From assembly GCF_021556475.1 (NCBI RefSeq), contig NZ_JAKGBZ010000011.1:44305-108304 (forward strand): 64,000 nucleotides of DNA, in the 5' to 3' direction. Origin of the DNA: Acidiphilium iwatense. GTDB taxonomy: Bacteria > Pseudomonadota > Alphaproteobacteria > Acetobacterales > Acetobacteraceae. The notes beneath the pieces are model-generated. The model was not told the origin of the DNA. It saw only the letters and a program-made list of their open reading frames with translations, and did no database searches. The translations under genes were made by a program, and so were the position numbers. The stretch's first letter is position 1. Each line of letters begins with the position of its first letter. Below, piece after piece: positions 17,802-26,699 of this stretch.

Positions 17802-19109
17802 TCAGTGGTAGCCCGCTTCCTTCATCGTCCGCGCAGTTGAAGACTGCGCCTGTTTCAGTGCCGCTTCAACGGATTTCTGCCCGGCCAATACCGCCGCGAT
17901 CTGCTGGCCAACCTCGGTGCCGATTCCCTCGAATTGCGGGATGGCGACGAACTGAACGCCGACATAGGGCACTTTCTTCAAGGTGGGGTCGTTGGGATCG
18001 GCGGTCAGAATCGCGTGCTTCACCATTTTCGCGAAAGGGGCGGCTTTCAGGTAGTTCGGATTGTCATAAGTGGAAATCCTGGTGCCCGGCGGCGTCTGCA
18101 CCCAGCCGAAGGTTTTGCCGGCAAGCGCCAGATACTGCTTCGATGTCGCCCATTCCAGGAACTTCTTGGCATCCGCTTCCTTGCGGGTCGATTTCGGAAT
18201 GGCGAGCGACCACGCCCAGAGCCAATGCGCCCCTTTCGGCGTCACCGCGACCGGCGCATCGACCATGCCGACATCGTGGGCCACCTTCGAGGTCTTGGGG
18301 TCCCACAGCGTTCCGGCGGCAACGGTGGAATCGATCCACATGCCGCATTTGCCCTGGCTGAACAGCGCCAGATTCTCGGTAAAACCGTTCGATGTCGCGT
18401 TCGGCGGCCCGTATTTCTTTTCCAGATTGACGTAGAACGTGACTGCATTCTTCCACGCGGCGCTATCGAGCTTCGGCTGCCATTTCATGTCGAACCAGCG
18501 GCCGCCATAGGTATTCACCAGCGTATCGATATAGGCCATGTTCTCGCCCCAGCCGGGCAGGCCGCGCAGGCAGATGCCGTAGACGCCTTTGGCGGGATCG
18601 TTGATTTTCGCCGCGTATTCCGCGATTTGCTTATAGGTCGGGTGCTTCGGCATGGTGATGCCGGCTTTCTTGAACAGGTCCGTGCGGTAATAGGTGACCG
18701 AACTTTCGGCGTAGAATGGCAGGGCATAGAGCATGCCCTTGTAGGAAAGCCCCTTGCGGACGGATGGAAATATGTCCTTGACGTCGTAGCTCGCCGGCAG
18801 GCCGGTCATCGGGTCGAGCCAGTGGCTTTTCGCCCAGATCGGCACTTCGTAGGTTCCCACCGTCACCACGTCGAAATTCCCGGAATTGGTCGCGATATCC
18901 GTGGTCACACGCTGGCGCAGCGTATTCTCGGGCAGCACCACCCAGTGCAGCTTGATCCCGGTTTCCTTGGTGAATTGCGGCGACAGTTTCTGCATCTGCA
19001 GCATGTCGGGATTGTTCACCGTTGCGATGGTCAATGTGGCGGCATGAGCCGCGCCGGTCGCGCAGAGCACGCCGAGCAAGCCGCCCATGATATTCTGATA
19101 TCGTTTCAT
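17802..19109 (-). CDS. Periplasmic polyol-binding protein (SmoE type)
   Basis: 435 residues from the ATG at 19109, preceded by a strong AGGGGG...CAGGA ribosome site; the open frame extends upstream but has no plausible start there. Residues 1 to about 27 form a signal peptide ending AAHA. The mature part is a family-1 extracellular solute-binding protein of the sorbitol/mannitol type, with a TVGTYEVPIW segment and a long C-terminal helical region. It captures the polyol in the periplasm for the SmoFG-like permeases. It heads the about 11-kb minus-strand operon and is divergent from a DeoR regulator. Confidence 0.92.
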   Translation of the reverse strand: MKRYQNIMGGLLGVLCATGAAHAATLTIATVNNPDMLQMQKLSPQFTKETGIKLHWVVLPENTLRQRVTTDIATNSGNFDVVTVGTYEVPIWAKSHWLDPMTGLPASYDVKDIFPSVRKGLSYKGMLYALPFYAESSVTYYRTDLFKKAGITMPKHPTYKQIAEYAAKINDPAKGVYGICLRGLPGWGENMAYIDTLVNTYGGRWFDMKWQPKLDSAAWKNAVTFYVNLEKKYGPPNATSNGFTENLALFSQGKCGMWIDSTVAAGTLWDPKTSKVAHDVGMVDAPVAVTPKGAHWLWAWSLAIPKSTRKEADAKKFLEWATSKQYLALAGKTFGWVQTPPGTRISTYDNPNYLKAAPFAKMVKHAILTADPNDPTLKKVPYVGVQFVAIPQFEGIGTEVGQQIAAVLAGQKSVEAALKQAQSSTARTMKEAGYH

Positions 19110-19530
19110 TCCTGTATCCCCCTTTCGATCGTTCTTGATGGCTTCAATGCAAGTCGGCGGCGATGGCGTGCCCAGGAGACAGACCGGCACGCGACACCGC
19201 GCGGCGGAAGTGAGAACCGCAAAATTCGTGACGATATCGAATGAGAAAACCCGTACGGGTGCGAATGTCCAACGCACCGCTGTGACGACGCTCCTCTCGC
19301 TGCCACGGCGTGCGGTTCGTCCGCATCTTATGAAACGCAGGTAAACTTCTTTCGTTTAGAAAGTCAATGCAAAAATTATTTCGTAGAAAACATCGCAAAT
19401 CCGGGCAAATTCCTCGATTTTTGCATGAGGCAGCAGCGCTGTCCAGGTTTTCGGCTTTCGATACGAAACTTATGGACTTTCTGTCCGATCGCTGGCAACG
19501 ATTGGGGATGCGCAACGCCAGGGCAGCAAG
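19110..19530. promoter_or_regulatory. Divergent control region between polyol operon and deoR-type regulator
   Basis: About 420 bases without a convincing gene. The AT-rich stretch 19340-19400 holds two similar elements: TTTCGTTTAGAAA at 19350-19362, which sits in a CTTTC-N5-GAAAG inverted repeat (19349-19363), and TTTCGTAGAAA at 19379-19389. On the minus strand a TTGACT -35-like hexamer (19362-19367) abuts the first element. I propose these as operators for the adjacent DeoR-type protein controlling the polyol operon. This is pattern-based inference only. Confidence 0.5.
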
Positions 19531-20385
19531 GTGATGATCGGCGCGAAAAGCGCCGTGCTCCAGCGCCGGCTGAAAATCGCCGACTGGATCCGCCAGCATG
19601 GCCAGATGCGGGTGGACGAACTCAGCACCGCGCTGATGGTCTCGGAAGTCACGATCCGCGGTGATCTGTCCTATCTCGAGGAACAGGGCCTGATCGTGCG
19701 CAGCTTCGGCAAGGCGATCGCCACGAAATCCGCGGCGCCGCGCGATCGCCCGGTGAGCGCGCCGCTGACCAAGGCGCTGCTCGTGCCCATGCTGCGACGT
19801 GCGCAGAGCCTGATCGAGCCGGATCAGACCGTGCTGATCGGCCCCGGCGATCTGGCGATGCAACTGATTCCCTGGCTCGCCGAAATTCCCGGATTGTCCG
19901 TGCTGCTCGCCAATGTGGCAGCAATTCCGCTGGCACGTGCCTGTCTCGATGCGCGGGTGCATCTGCTGGGCGGCGAGATCAACGCCGAGACTGGCGCGCT
20001 CGAAGGCGCACAGACGATCCGCGGCCTGGACCACTATCCGCTCGGCTGGACGATCATCGAAGCCGACGCACTCTCGGCCGATGCGATGCTTCTGCTGGCC
20101 TCGAAATCCGCCGAGCGCCTCGGCGAAGCGGCGTTGCGACGCGCGGCACGCAGTATCGTGCTGGTCGGCAGCCAGGCACTGTCACTTGAACGCAGGGCCG
20201 CGCATCTGCCGCTTGCCGGCATTTCCGATATCATCCTGCCCTCGGCCCCCAGCAATCGCGCGCGCGACATCATGATCGATGCTGGATTCCGGCCGATCGA
20301 CAGCGATGGCGGAACCCAGGCGCATTTCTGCAGCCACCGTCCGAGTGCCGAACGCGCGGCCCGCACCGCCGGCGAAGCCTCGTGA
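19531..20385 (+). CDS. DeoR/GlpR-family transcriptional regulator
   Basis: 284 residues; starts at GTG 19531 or the next codon ATG. The N-terminal helix-turn-helix (about residues 10-60) has the DeoR pattern, with MRVDELSTALMVSEVTIRGDL and LEEQGLIVRSFGKA. The rest is the DeoR sensor domain related to sugar-phosphate isomerases, which usually binds a sugar phosphate as inducer. It is divergent from the polyol operon and 27 bases upstream of a fructokinase gene, so it most likely represses polyol uptake and breakdown until phosphorylated ketose appears. Confidence 0.9.
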   Translation: MMIGAKSAVLQRRLKIADWIRQHGQMRVDELSTALMVSEVTIRGDLSYLEEQGLIVRSFGKAIATKSAAPRDRPVSAPLTKALLVPMLRRAQSLIEPDQTVLIGPGDLAMQLIPWLAEIPGLSVLLANVAAIPLARACLDARVHLLGGEINAETGALEGAQTIRGLDHYPLGWTIIEADALSADAMLLLASKSAERLGEAALRRAARSIVLVGSQALSLERRAAHLPLAGISDIILPSAPSNRARDIMIDAGFRPIDSDGGTQAHFCSHRPSAERAARTAGEAS

Positions 20386-20412
20386 CGGGTGCGGCGTGAC
20401 AGTGGGGATGGC

Positions 20413-21351
20413 ATGATCCTCACCATGGGGGAGATTCTGGTCGATATCCTTGCCGAGGAACGCGGCCAGGGCTTCCTTGAACCCGGCCGCCTGCTTGGTC
20501 CGTTCCCCGGCGGCGCGCCGGCAACCTTCATCGTTCAGGCGGCACGGCTCGGCGCCCGCGCCGGCATTATTTCCTGCGTCGGCGACGACGATTTCGGCTG
20601 GCTCAACGTCGAGCGGCTGCGCCGCGAGAACGTGGATGTCGGCGCCGTGCGCATCGACCCCGATCAGGTCACCGCGAGCGCCTTTGTGCGCTATCGCGAG
20701 GATGGCGACCGCGACTTCCTGTTCAACCTCAAGCGCAGCGCCGCCGGCCGGATCGCGATCGACGGCGCGGCACGCGCCATGCTCGCCGAGTGTGCGCATT
20801 TCCATATCATGGGGTCGTCGCTCTTCTCGTTCCACATCATCGATGAAATGAAAAAAGCACTCGAGCTGGTCCGGGCGAATGGCGCGACGATCTCGTTCGA
20901 CCCCAATATCCGCAAGGAAATGCTGCGGATTCCAGAAATGCGCGCGGGACTCGAATTCATGCTGGGCTATACCGACATCTTCATGCCGTCGGGCCCTGAG
21001 ATCCTGCTGCCGACCGACGCGAAATCCGAACGCGCCGCGATCGACGAATTGCTCGACCTCGGCGTGCGCATGATCGTGATCAAGCGCAACCGCAAAGGGG
21101 CGAGTTTCTACAGCAACGACGATGCCTTCGACGTGCCGGCATTTCCGATCGAGGAAGCCGACCCGACCGGCGCGGGTGATTGTTTCAGCGCGGCCTTCGT
21201 CACCTGTCTGCTCAAGGGTATGGATATGCGGCGCTGCGTCACCTACGCCAATGCCGCCGGTGCGCTCGCGGTCAGCCGCAAAGGCGGGATGGAAGGGATC
21301 GGGGGTTTTGCAGCCCTAGATGCGCTCATCGCGCGAAGCGATCTGCCATAA
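20413..21351 (+). CDS. PfkB-family fructokinase-like carbohydrate kinase
   Basis: 312 residues from the ATG at 20413, which follows GGGGATGG. The ribokinase/PfkB fold is marked by the N-terminal GGAPATFIVQAARLG stretch and the second PfkB signature DPTGAGDCFSAAFVT with the catalytic Asp near the C-terminus. The family phosphorylates furanose sugars. Given a sorbitol-to-fructose dehydrogenase across the divergent promoter, fructose is the likely substrate, giving fructose 6-phosphate. This substrate assignment is inferred from context. Confidence 0.88.
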   Translation: MILTMGEILVDILAEERGQGFLEPGRLLGPFPGGAPATFIVQAARLGARAGIISCVGDDDFGWLNVERLRRENVDVGAVRIDPDQVTASAFVRYREDGDRDFLFNLKRSAAGRIAIDGAARAMLAECAHFHIMGSSLFSFHIIDEMKKALELVRANGATISFDPNIRKEMLRIPEMRAGLEFMLGYTDIFMPSGPEILLPTDAKSERAAIDELLDLGVRMIVIKRNRKGASFYSNDDAFDVPAFPIEEADPTGAGDCFSAAFVTCLLKGMDMRRCVTYANAAGALAVSRKGGMEGIGGFAALDALIARSDLP

Positions 21352-21378
21352 CATTTCGTTATTTCGAGAGAGCGCATC

Positions 21379-23025
21379 ATGAGTGATTCAAAAACGGATG
21401 TGGCGATCGGCATCGATGTCGGCACCGGCAGCGCGCGCGCCGGCGTGTTCACGCTGGATGGCGCCATGCTTGCCCAGGCGGTGCGCCCGATCCGCCAGTG
21501 GTGGCCGCGCGCCGATTTCATCCAGCAATCCAGCACCGATATCTGGGCCGCCGTTGGCGATTCCGTGCACGCGGCACGCGCCGAGGCCGGCAGAAACCTG
21601 CGTGTACGCGGCATTGGCTTCGATGCGACCTGTTCGCTTGTCGTGCTCGATCGCGGCGGCGCGCCGCTCAGCGTCGATCCCGCCGGCGCGGCGGAGCAAG
21701 ATGTCATTCTGTGGGCCGACCATCGCGCGCACGGGCAGGCCGAACGGATCAACGCGGGCGATCACGCGGTGCTGCGTTATGTCGGCGGCCGCATCTCGCT
21801 GGAGATGCAGACGCCGAAACTGCTCTGGCTCAAACAGAACTTGCCGGAAATCTGGCGGAAGGCAGCACATTTTTTCGACCTGCCCGACTATCTCACCTGG
21901 CGTGCGACGGGAGCGCCATCGCGTTCGCTCTGCTCCACCGTGTGCAAATGGACCTATCTCAGCCACGAGAATCGCTGGGACGAGACCTATTTCCGCGCGA
22001 TCGGCCTTGGCGATCTCGCCGACGAGAACTTCGCGCGCATCGGCACCGCCATCCTGCCGATGGGCGCGCCCGCGGGACCAGGGCTGTCGGTGGAGGCCGC
22101 CGCCGCGTTCGGGCTCGATGCCGGCATCCCAGTCGGCACCTCGGCGATCGACGCCCATGCCGGCGGTCTGGGCGTGATCGGCGCCGCTCTCGACGGCACG
22201 CCGCCGGACGATGCGGCATTCGCCCGCCGTCTGGCGCTGATCGGCGGCACCTCCTCGTGCCACATGGCGGTTTCGCGCACCCCGAATTTCGCTCCAGGCG
22301 TGTGGGGGCCGTATTTCTCGGCGATGGTTCCCGATTTCTGGCTGAACGAGGGCGGCCAGTCGGCGACCGGCGCGCTGATCGACCACATCGTGACCGGTCA
22401 TGCCGCCTATCCCGCGCTGGCCGAACGGGCGCAAGTCCAGGGCATCACCATCTATCAGCTTCTGAACGGCATCCTGGACGATATGGCGGTGCGAGCGCCG
22501 TTGCCCGCATTACTCACCGAAGGGCTCCATGTTTTCCCCGATTTCCACGGCAACCGCTCGCCGCACGCGGATGCGACCCTGCGTGGCATGGTCTCCGGCC
22601 TGTCGCTTTCCGCCACGCCGGAGGATTGCGCGCGCCTCTATCTCGCGACCATCCAGGCGATCGCCTATGGCACGCGCCACATCATCGAAACGATGAACGC
22701 AAACGGCTACGCGATCGACACGATTTTCGCGACCGGCGGGGGCACCAAGAACCCGGTATTTCTGCGCGAGCACGCCGACGCCACGGGCTGCCGCGTGGCA
22801 CTGCCCACCGAACCGGAAGCGGTTCTCCTGGGTGCGGCCATCCTCGGCGCGGTCGCCGGCAAAGCCTATTCCGATATTCGCGCGGCGATGGCGGCAATGA
22901 GCCGCGCCGGACAGGTCATCGCCCCAAACCAAGCCGCCGCCGGGTATCACGCCCGGAAATATGCGGTGTTCCAGCGCATGCACGCCGACCAGCTTGCCTA
23001 TCGCACCCTTATGGCCGGCTATTGA
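21379..23025 (+). CDS. FGGY-family D-ribulokinase
   Basis: 548 residues, full-length two-domain FGGY kinase. It starts with the phosphate-binding [14 protein letters not shown] and carries TCSLVVLD, which I recall as the motif used to separate D-ribulokinases from other FGGY kinases, followed by LWADHRA. A second ATP-site glycine motif [12 protein letters not shown] lies near the C-terminus. It would turn D-ribulose into D-ribulose 5-phosphate and feed the pentose phosphate pathway. The ketose could come from ribitol or arabinitol oxidised by the SDR enzymes across the promoter. It lies 27 bases after the fructokinase gene. Confidence 0.85.
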   Translation: MSDSKTDVAIGIDVGTGSARAGVFTLDGAMLAQAVRPIRQWWPRADFIQQSSTDIWAAVGDSVHAARAEAGRNLRVRGIGFDATCSLVVLDRGGAPLSVDPAGAAEQDVILWADHRAHGQAERINAGDHAVLRYVGGRISLEMQTPKLLWLKQNLPEIWRKAAHFFDLPDYLTWRATGAPSRSLCSTVCKWTYLSHENRWDETYFRAIGLGDLADENFARIGTAILPMGAPAGPGLSVEAAAAFGLDAGIPVGTSAIDAHAGGLGVIGAALDGTPPDDAAFARRLALIGGTSSCHMAVSRTPNFAPGVWGPYFSAMVPDFWLNEGGQSATGALIDHIVTGHAAYPALAERAQVQGITIYQLLNGILDDMAVRAPLPALLTEGLHVFPDFHGNRSPHADATLRGMVSGLSLSATPEDCARLYLATIQAIAYGTRHIIETMNANGYAIDTIFATGGGTKNPVFLREHADATGCRVALPTEPEAVLLGAAILGAVAGKAYSDIRAAMAAMSRAGQVIAPNQAAAGYHARKYAVFQRMHADQLAYRTLMAGY

Positions 23026-23080
23026 TGGATTGAGCCATCGGGATTCTGGCTATTACGGGACGGTCGTTTATTAAGGCTAA

Positions 23081-23737
23081 ATGTCCAATCCGATCCTGCC
23101 CATCCGCATCATTCTCGGTCGCCCGCGCCTGTTCACCGGCCTTGTCTGTGGGTTGATCGCGTTTCCGTTCCTGCCGCACACCCTCCCATTGACCACGCGC
23201 GGCGTGATCTCATGGGACGTGTTCGTCGCCGCATTCCTGATTCTCGCGGCCATCCATTTCGCGCACGCCGACCATAAGCGCATCGCTGCCGATGCCGCCC
23301 GTCAGGAGGAAGGTGAATGGTCGCTGTTCGCCCTGACGCTGATCGGCGCCGTGATGAGTTTCACCGCCATCGTGATTTTTTCCGGCCTCGCGCATCTGAA
23401 GGCCGCTCATAGCGAATATATCGCGCTTGTGGCACTTACCCTGACAGCATCGTGGCTGATGACCCAAGTGACCTTCGCGTATCGTTACGCGCATGAATAC
23501 TATGCCATCACGAGCGCCGGCCCCGAGGGCGGCCTGGAATTCCCCGGCGAGGATTCGCCCGACTACCTCGATTTCATCTATTTTTCCTTCGTGCTCGGCA
23601 TGACGTTCCAGGTATCGGACGTGAACGTCACCGGACGGAAAATGCGCCGCCTCGCCACGCTGCAAGGCTTGATCGGCTACATGTTCAATACAGTGGTGCT
23701 GGCGCTGACCATCAACATCGCCGCCGGGATTTTCTGA
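23081..23737 (+). CDS. DUF1345 family membrane protein
   Basis: 218 residues with about five membrane helices. The conserved DUF1345 core is clear in the C-terminal half: FPGEDSPDYLDFIYFSF, then GMTFQVSDVN, and a final GLIGYMFNTVVLALTIN helix. The family has no known biochemical role. It follows the kinase genes by about 55 bases on the same strand and may be cotranscribed, though a link to polyols is not expected. The start follows TAAGG with suitable spacing. Confidence 0.85.
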   Translation: MSNPILPIRIILGRPRLFTGLVCGLIAFPFLPHTLPLTTRGVISWDVFVAAFLILAAIHFAHADHKRIAADAARQEEGEWSLFALTLIGAVMSFTAIVIFSGLAHLKAAHSEYIALVALTLTASWLMTQVTFAYRYAHEYYAITSAGPEGGLEFPGEDSPDYLDFIYFSFVLGMTFQVSDVNVTGRKMRRLATLQGLIGYMFNTVVLALTINIAAGIF

Positions 23738-23756
23738 GCCGCAACGCCGATCGCCC

Positions 23757-23777
23757 TGCCCGATCGCTGATCGGGCA
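23757..23777. terminator. Hairpin between convergent genes
   Basis: A perfect 8-bp inverted repeat, TGCCCGAT and ATCGGGCA around the loop CGCTG, begins 20 bases after the DUF1345 stop and lies before the convergent unknown gene ends. The position suggests a terminator, but there is no clear T run on either side. Confidence 0.45.
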
Positions 23778-23808
23778 AGGTTGGGCGGGCGGATGAGCCG
23801 GTGCGCGG

Positions 23809-24450
23809 TCAGGGCGGCGCGCGCGCGATGGCGCGGCAAAGGACGGGCTGGATGGCGCGGCCGGGCTGGGGCGGCACCTGAACATGGAACGGGATGTGCC
23901 GCATCGATGGTGTTTCGGGGGCGGTGTTTGTCCGCGGCTCGGGTGCCGCGGGTTCGGACGGGTTTGGCGATCTTGCGATGCAGAGGCAGGGCGGCGGCCT
24001 GATGCCGAGGCTGTGGCACAGGGGACGGAGCAGGCGGCCGAAGCGCGGGTCGTCCGCGATCATGGCGGCGACCCTGGGATCGCCGAGGAAAAAGCGAAGC
24101 TGCGAGGCGGCCGTCCTGGATTCCGGCAACGGAGCGAGAAGCCAGCCGAAGCGGCGCGGCAGGCGGAGCGCTTCGGGTTCCGGCGATGCGGGCTCGGACG
24201 GTGCGGGTGCAGGTTCGGGTTCGCGCGGCGGTGCCGGAGGGCGTGTCCGCGCGCGGCGCCGGGGCGGGGTCGCGTAGCGGGGCGCGCTGGCGATGGCCTT
24301 GAAGCGGGCGGCGATGAAGCGCAGGCGGTTCCAGAGCAGGAGGGTCAGCAGCGGCGATGCGAACGCACCCTTGACGCCGCGGGCGGCGACGGCCTGGCAG
24401 AGATACTCGATGATGCCGGCGAAGCGGGCCGAGGGGGTGTTCAGGTTCAC
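23809..24450 (-). CDS. LexA-boxed Pro/Arg-rich hypothetical protein of Acetobacteraceae type
   Basis: 213 residues if the GTG at 24450 is the start (protein beginning MNLNTPSARFAGIIEYL). The N-terminal third is helical and conserved-looking (YLCQAVAARGVKGA, LLLWNRLRFIAARF). Then comes a Pro/Arg/Ala/Glu-rich linker, a second ordered part with LRFFLGDPRVAAMIADDPRFGRLLRPLC, and a proline-rich tail. I recall similar multicopy proteins of unknown function in Acetobacteraceae. A GAAC-N7-GAAC LexA-type box ends one base before the proposed GTG, which leaves no room for a ribosome site and hints at a leaderless or very short-leader SOS transcript. A fragment of a related copy remains near 28.1 kb. 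Confidence 0.6.
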   Translation of the reverse strand: MNLNTPSARFAGIIEYLCQAVAARGVKGAFASPLLTLLLWNRLRFIAARFKAIASAPRYATPPRRRARTRPPAPPREPEPAPAPSEPASPEPEALRLPRRFGWLLAPLPESRTAASQLRFFLGDPRVAAMIADDPRFGRLLRPLCHSLGIRPPPCLCIARSPNPSEPAAPEPRTNTAPETPSMRHIPFHVQVPPQPGRAIQPVLCRAIARAPP

Positions 24451-24465
24451 GAACGAAACAAGAAC
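24451..24465 (-). promoter_or_regulatory. LexA-type box GTTC-N7-GTTC
   Basis: Read on the minus strand the site is GTTC-TTGTTTC-GTTC, an exact match to the direct-repeat operator of alphaproteobacterial LexA. It lies directly before the presumed start of the Pro/Arg-rich protein gene, so repression would block transcription initiation. Assignment rests on the motif alone. Confidence 0.65.
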
Positions 24466-24710
24466 ATAAATGGCGGGGGGTGGGCAAGGGGATTGTGCGG
24501 GGTGGACAGGGCTGGTTCGACAGACCGTTTCGTCCCGCGCTCCATATCGCAGAATCAATCTCGTCCATGATCGGGTGGTGGGGGACAAACCCTTACGTCG
24601 ACGGCGTCGGAACTCCCGGTTCGCAGCAAGTTCCATCCAGCGCGTCGCCGATCCTTTGACGGTTCATATCTGTTGATAGTGCGCAAGGCATTGTCAGAAT
24701 TGGCTACACG

Positions 24711-25337
24711 TCAGTAAAAGGCGGGGGCAACGGCCCAGAGAACGACGCATCGGGTCGAACCTGCATTTTCGAACCGATGTGGTAGAGCGCTCGAAAACTC
24801 AAACGAATCACCAGCGCAGAGAACGCCGGCCTGACCATCGACTTCGAGGCGCAGAGACCCTTCCAGGACCGTGCCCGCGTCGTAACCCGCATGGGTGTAC
24901 GCGGTGTCGCCCGAGGAGCCATTCGGCTCAATGTGAACCAACATAAGCTGGATCTTACCGTCTCCGGCCTCCGCGGATAATAGCTGCTTCGTGACACCAT
25001 TTGTCGTCAGTTTAAGCACTCGCCGCTGCTCTTGCCGAACGATCCAGCGCGGCTCATGTGCCATGGCGCTGGGTTCACTGAAGAACCAGCTCATAGGCAC
25101 GCCGAAGACATCTGATAAACGCTGCAACGTTTTAATCGAAGGTGTTGAGACGCCGCACTCGATCTGACTCAGCATGCTTACCGAGACCCCGCTGAGCCTA
25201 GCTAACTCCTGCAGAGTCCAATTCCGTCTTCTGCGAGAGATACGCAACCGTGCTCCGACCTTCATCTGAGTAGACTCGGCCTCACCCTTGACCCTCCTTC
25301 TGCGCTTTAGTGCGCCAGCTCGGTCATATTCGTCCAT
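24711..25337 (-). CDS. XRE-family regulator with cupin sensor domain
   Basis: 208 residues. After a basic N-terminus (about 25 residues) there is a Cro/CI helix-turn-helix (WTLQELARLSGVSVSMLSQIE), and the C-terminal half is a small cupin barrel ending LPHRFENAGSTRCVVLW. This two-domain form matches PuuR/SutR-type regulators that often control amine or amino-acid use. It is divergent from a polyamine-type binding-protein gene. Base composition around it is AT-richer than the flanks. The ATG follows AAAAGGAA. Confidence 0.9.
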   Translation of the reverse strand: MDEYDRAGALKRRRRVKGEAESTQMKVGARLRISRRRRNWTLQELARLSGVSVSMLSQIECGVSTPSIKTLQRLSDVFGVPMSWFFSEPSAMAHEPRWIVRQEQRRVLKLTTNGVTKQLLSAEAGDGKIQLMLVHIEPNGSSGDTAYTHAGYDAGTVLEGSLRLEVDGQAGVLCAGDSFEFSSALPHRFENAGSTRCVVLWAVAPAFY

Positions 25338-25544
25338 CTGGGTTCCTTTTCCGTTATAGCTATAAAAATTGCAAGATTTTTACATTTTTATTGACATTAA
25401 AATGCTCCAGATTATAGCTTGCCTTAAGTATGGCCGAAACTGAACCCGTATCGGGCGCCCCGCCCCGTCTAAGCGTTGTGCCGAGGGTCCCATTGGATTT
25501 TCTGTTGCGCTGTTTTTCTGATAACAATAGATGAGGAGGCCAAG
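25338..25544. promoter_or_regulatory. Divergent promoter with TTATAGCT operator-like repeats
   Basis: AT-rich intergenic stretch. A perfect 12-bp palindrome TTATAGCTATAA lies at 25354-25365 and its half-site ATTATAGCT recurs at 25411-25419. On the plus strand TTGACA at 25391-25396, followed 16 bases later by TATAGC, makes a plausible promoter for the binding-protein gene with the second half-site lying on the -10. The divergent XRE-cupin protein is the obvious candidate regulator. This is inferred, not shown. Confidence 0.55.
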
Positions 25545-26636
25545 ATGCTGAAGTCTCATGCCATTCCTGTAAAGTTTGGCAGAATTCTGCTTTCATTATT
25601 TATCCTCTGGGGATTGTCCACGACACCAACTTGGGCGTCAACCAAAACCCTCTACCTTTTTAACTGGGCGCATTATATCGGTAATGGAGTTATCAAGAAA
25701 TTTGAAGCAAAATGCGGTTGCAAGGTGATTCAGAGTTATTATAATTCCAACGCACAACTTGTCGCCAAACTCAATGCTGGGGGCGATGCGCAATACGATG
25801 TTGTTGTTCCGACCAGCTTTTATATTTCCCAGCTTGCTGACGAAGGATTAATTCAAAAACTAGACCATGCACGCCTATCGAATTTCAAAAATCTTCTGCC
25901 AAAATTTCAGAATCCAAGTTATGATCCACATGACGCCTATTCGATTCCATACCAATGGGGTACGACGGGTGTAATCTATAATACAAAAAAATTCAATAGC
26001 GCGCCGAATAGCTGGGCGTTACTGTTTGATCCGAAAGAAAATCCGCATTATCCGTTTGCGCTCATAGGTGGCAAGGGGCGTGAGACCATAGGCGCGGCAT
26101 GTGCATACCTCGGTTTCGGTATTCAGTGTAGCAAGAAGAGTCAATGGTTGAAGGCGGCGCGCTTAATCGAGAAGACAACGAAGCGGCCGAATTTCATCGG
26201 CTTCGTTGGCGGCGAAGTCGAGGTTCATGATATAGAAGTTGGTATCATCGACGCCGGAATGAGCTGGAACGGCGACATTGCTACTTGTCACGCGGGGCAA
26301 ATGGGGCATTGCCCGGATACGAGGTACATCGTGCCCAAGGAAGGCACTCTGATGTGGGTCGATACGATGGCCATTCCCGCACATGCGCCTGACCCGGCAC
26401 TAGCGTACGAGTTCATAAACTATATTCTTTCCGCTAAAGCCGGAGCCGAGCTGTCGAACTTCAACAACTACTCGAGCCCCAACGCGAAAGCGATGCCATA
26501 TCTTGATAAGGCCCTGAGTGCGCCATTGGTGTCGCCAGGCAAAGATGAGATGAGAAGATTGTATTTCTTGAATCCTCTTCCAAAGAACAAGGTGCAGGTA
26601 TTTTACGCTATCTGGTCGGCAGTTCGCGAGCACTGA
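25545..26636 (+). CDS. Periplasmic polyamine-type substrate-binding protein (PotD/PotF-like)
   Basis: 363 residues from the ATG at 25545, six bases after GAGGAGG. A signal peptide of about 31 residues ends near PTWAST. The mature protein shows PotD/PotF features: LFNWAHYIGNGVIKKFE at its start, AQYDVVVPTSFYISQL, YSIPYQWGTTGVIYN and a closing LPKNKVQVFYAIWSAV. The family delivers spermidine or putrescine to an ABC importer. No permease or ATPase gene adjoins it, so it must share a transporter encoded elsewhere or act as a sensor. Codon use and AT content differ from the rest of the window, a sign of transfer. Confidence 0.88.
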   Translation: MLKSHAIPVKFGRILLSLFILWGLSTTPTWASTKTLYLFNWAHYIGNGVIKKFEAKCGCKVIQSYYNSNAQLVAKLNAGGDAQYDVVVPTSFYISQLADEGLIQKLDHARLSNFKNLLPKFQNPSYDPHDAYSIPYQWGTTGVIYNTKKFNSAPNSWALLFDPKENPHYPFALIGGKGRETIGAACAYLGFGIQCSKKSQWLKAARLIEKTTKRPNFIGFVGGEVEVHDIEVGIIDAGMSWNGDIATCHAGQMGHCPDTRYIVPKEGTLMWVDTMAIPAHAPDPALAYEFINYILSAKAGAELSNFNNYSSPNAKAMPYLDKALSAPLVSPGKDEMRRLYFLNPLPKNKVQVFYAIWSAVREH

Positions 26637-26699
26637 CCGGATATGTCGTAGGTCTTATGACGGCGAGCACGGCCAGGATTCACGCGTGAAGAACTGACG

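Noticed and set aside
23884..24570. A 228-residue plus-strand frame
   Set aside because: It is antisense to the LexA-boxed Pro/Arg-rich gene and is a Gly/Arg-rich shadow without a ribosome site.
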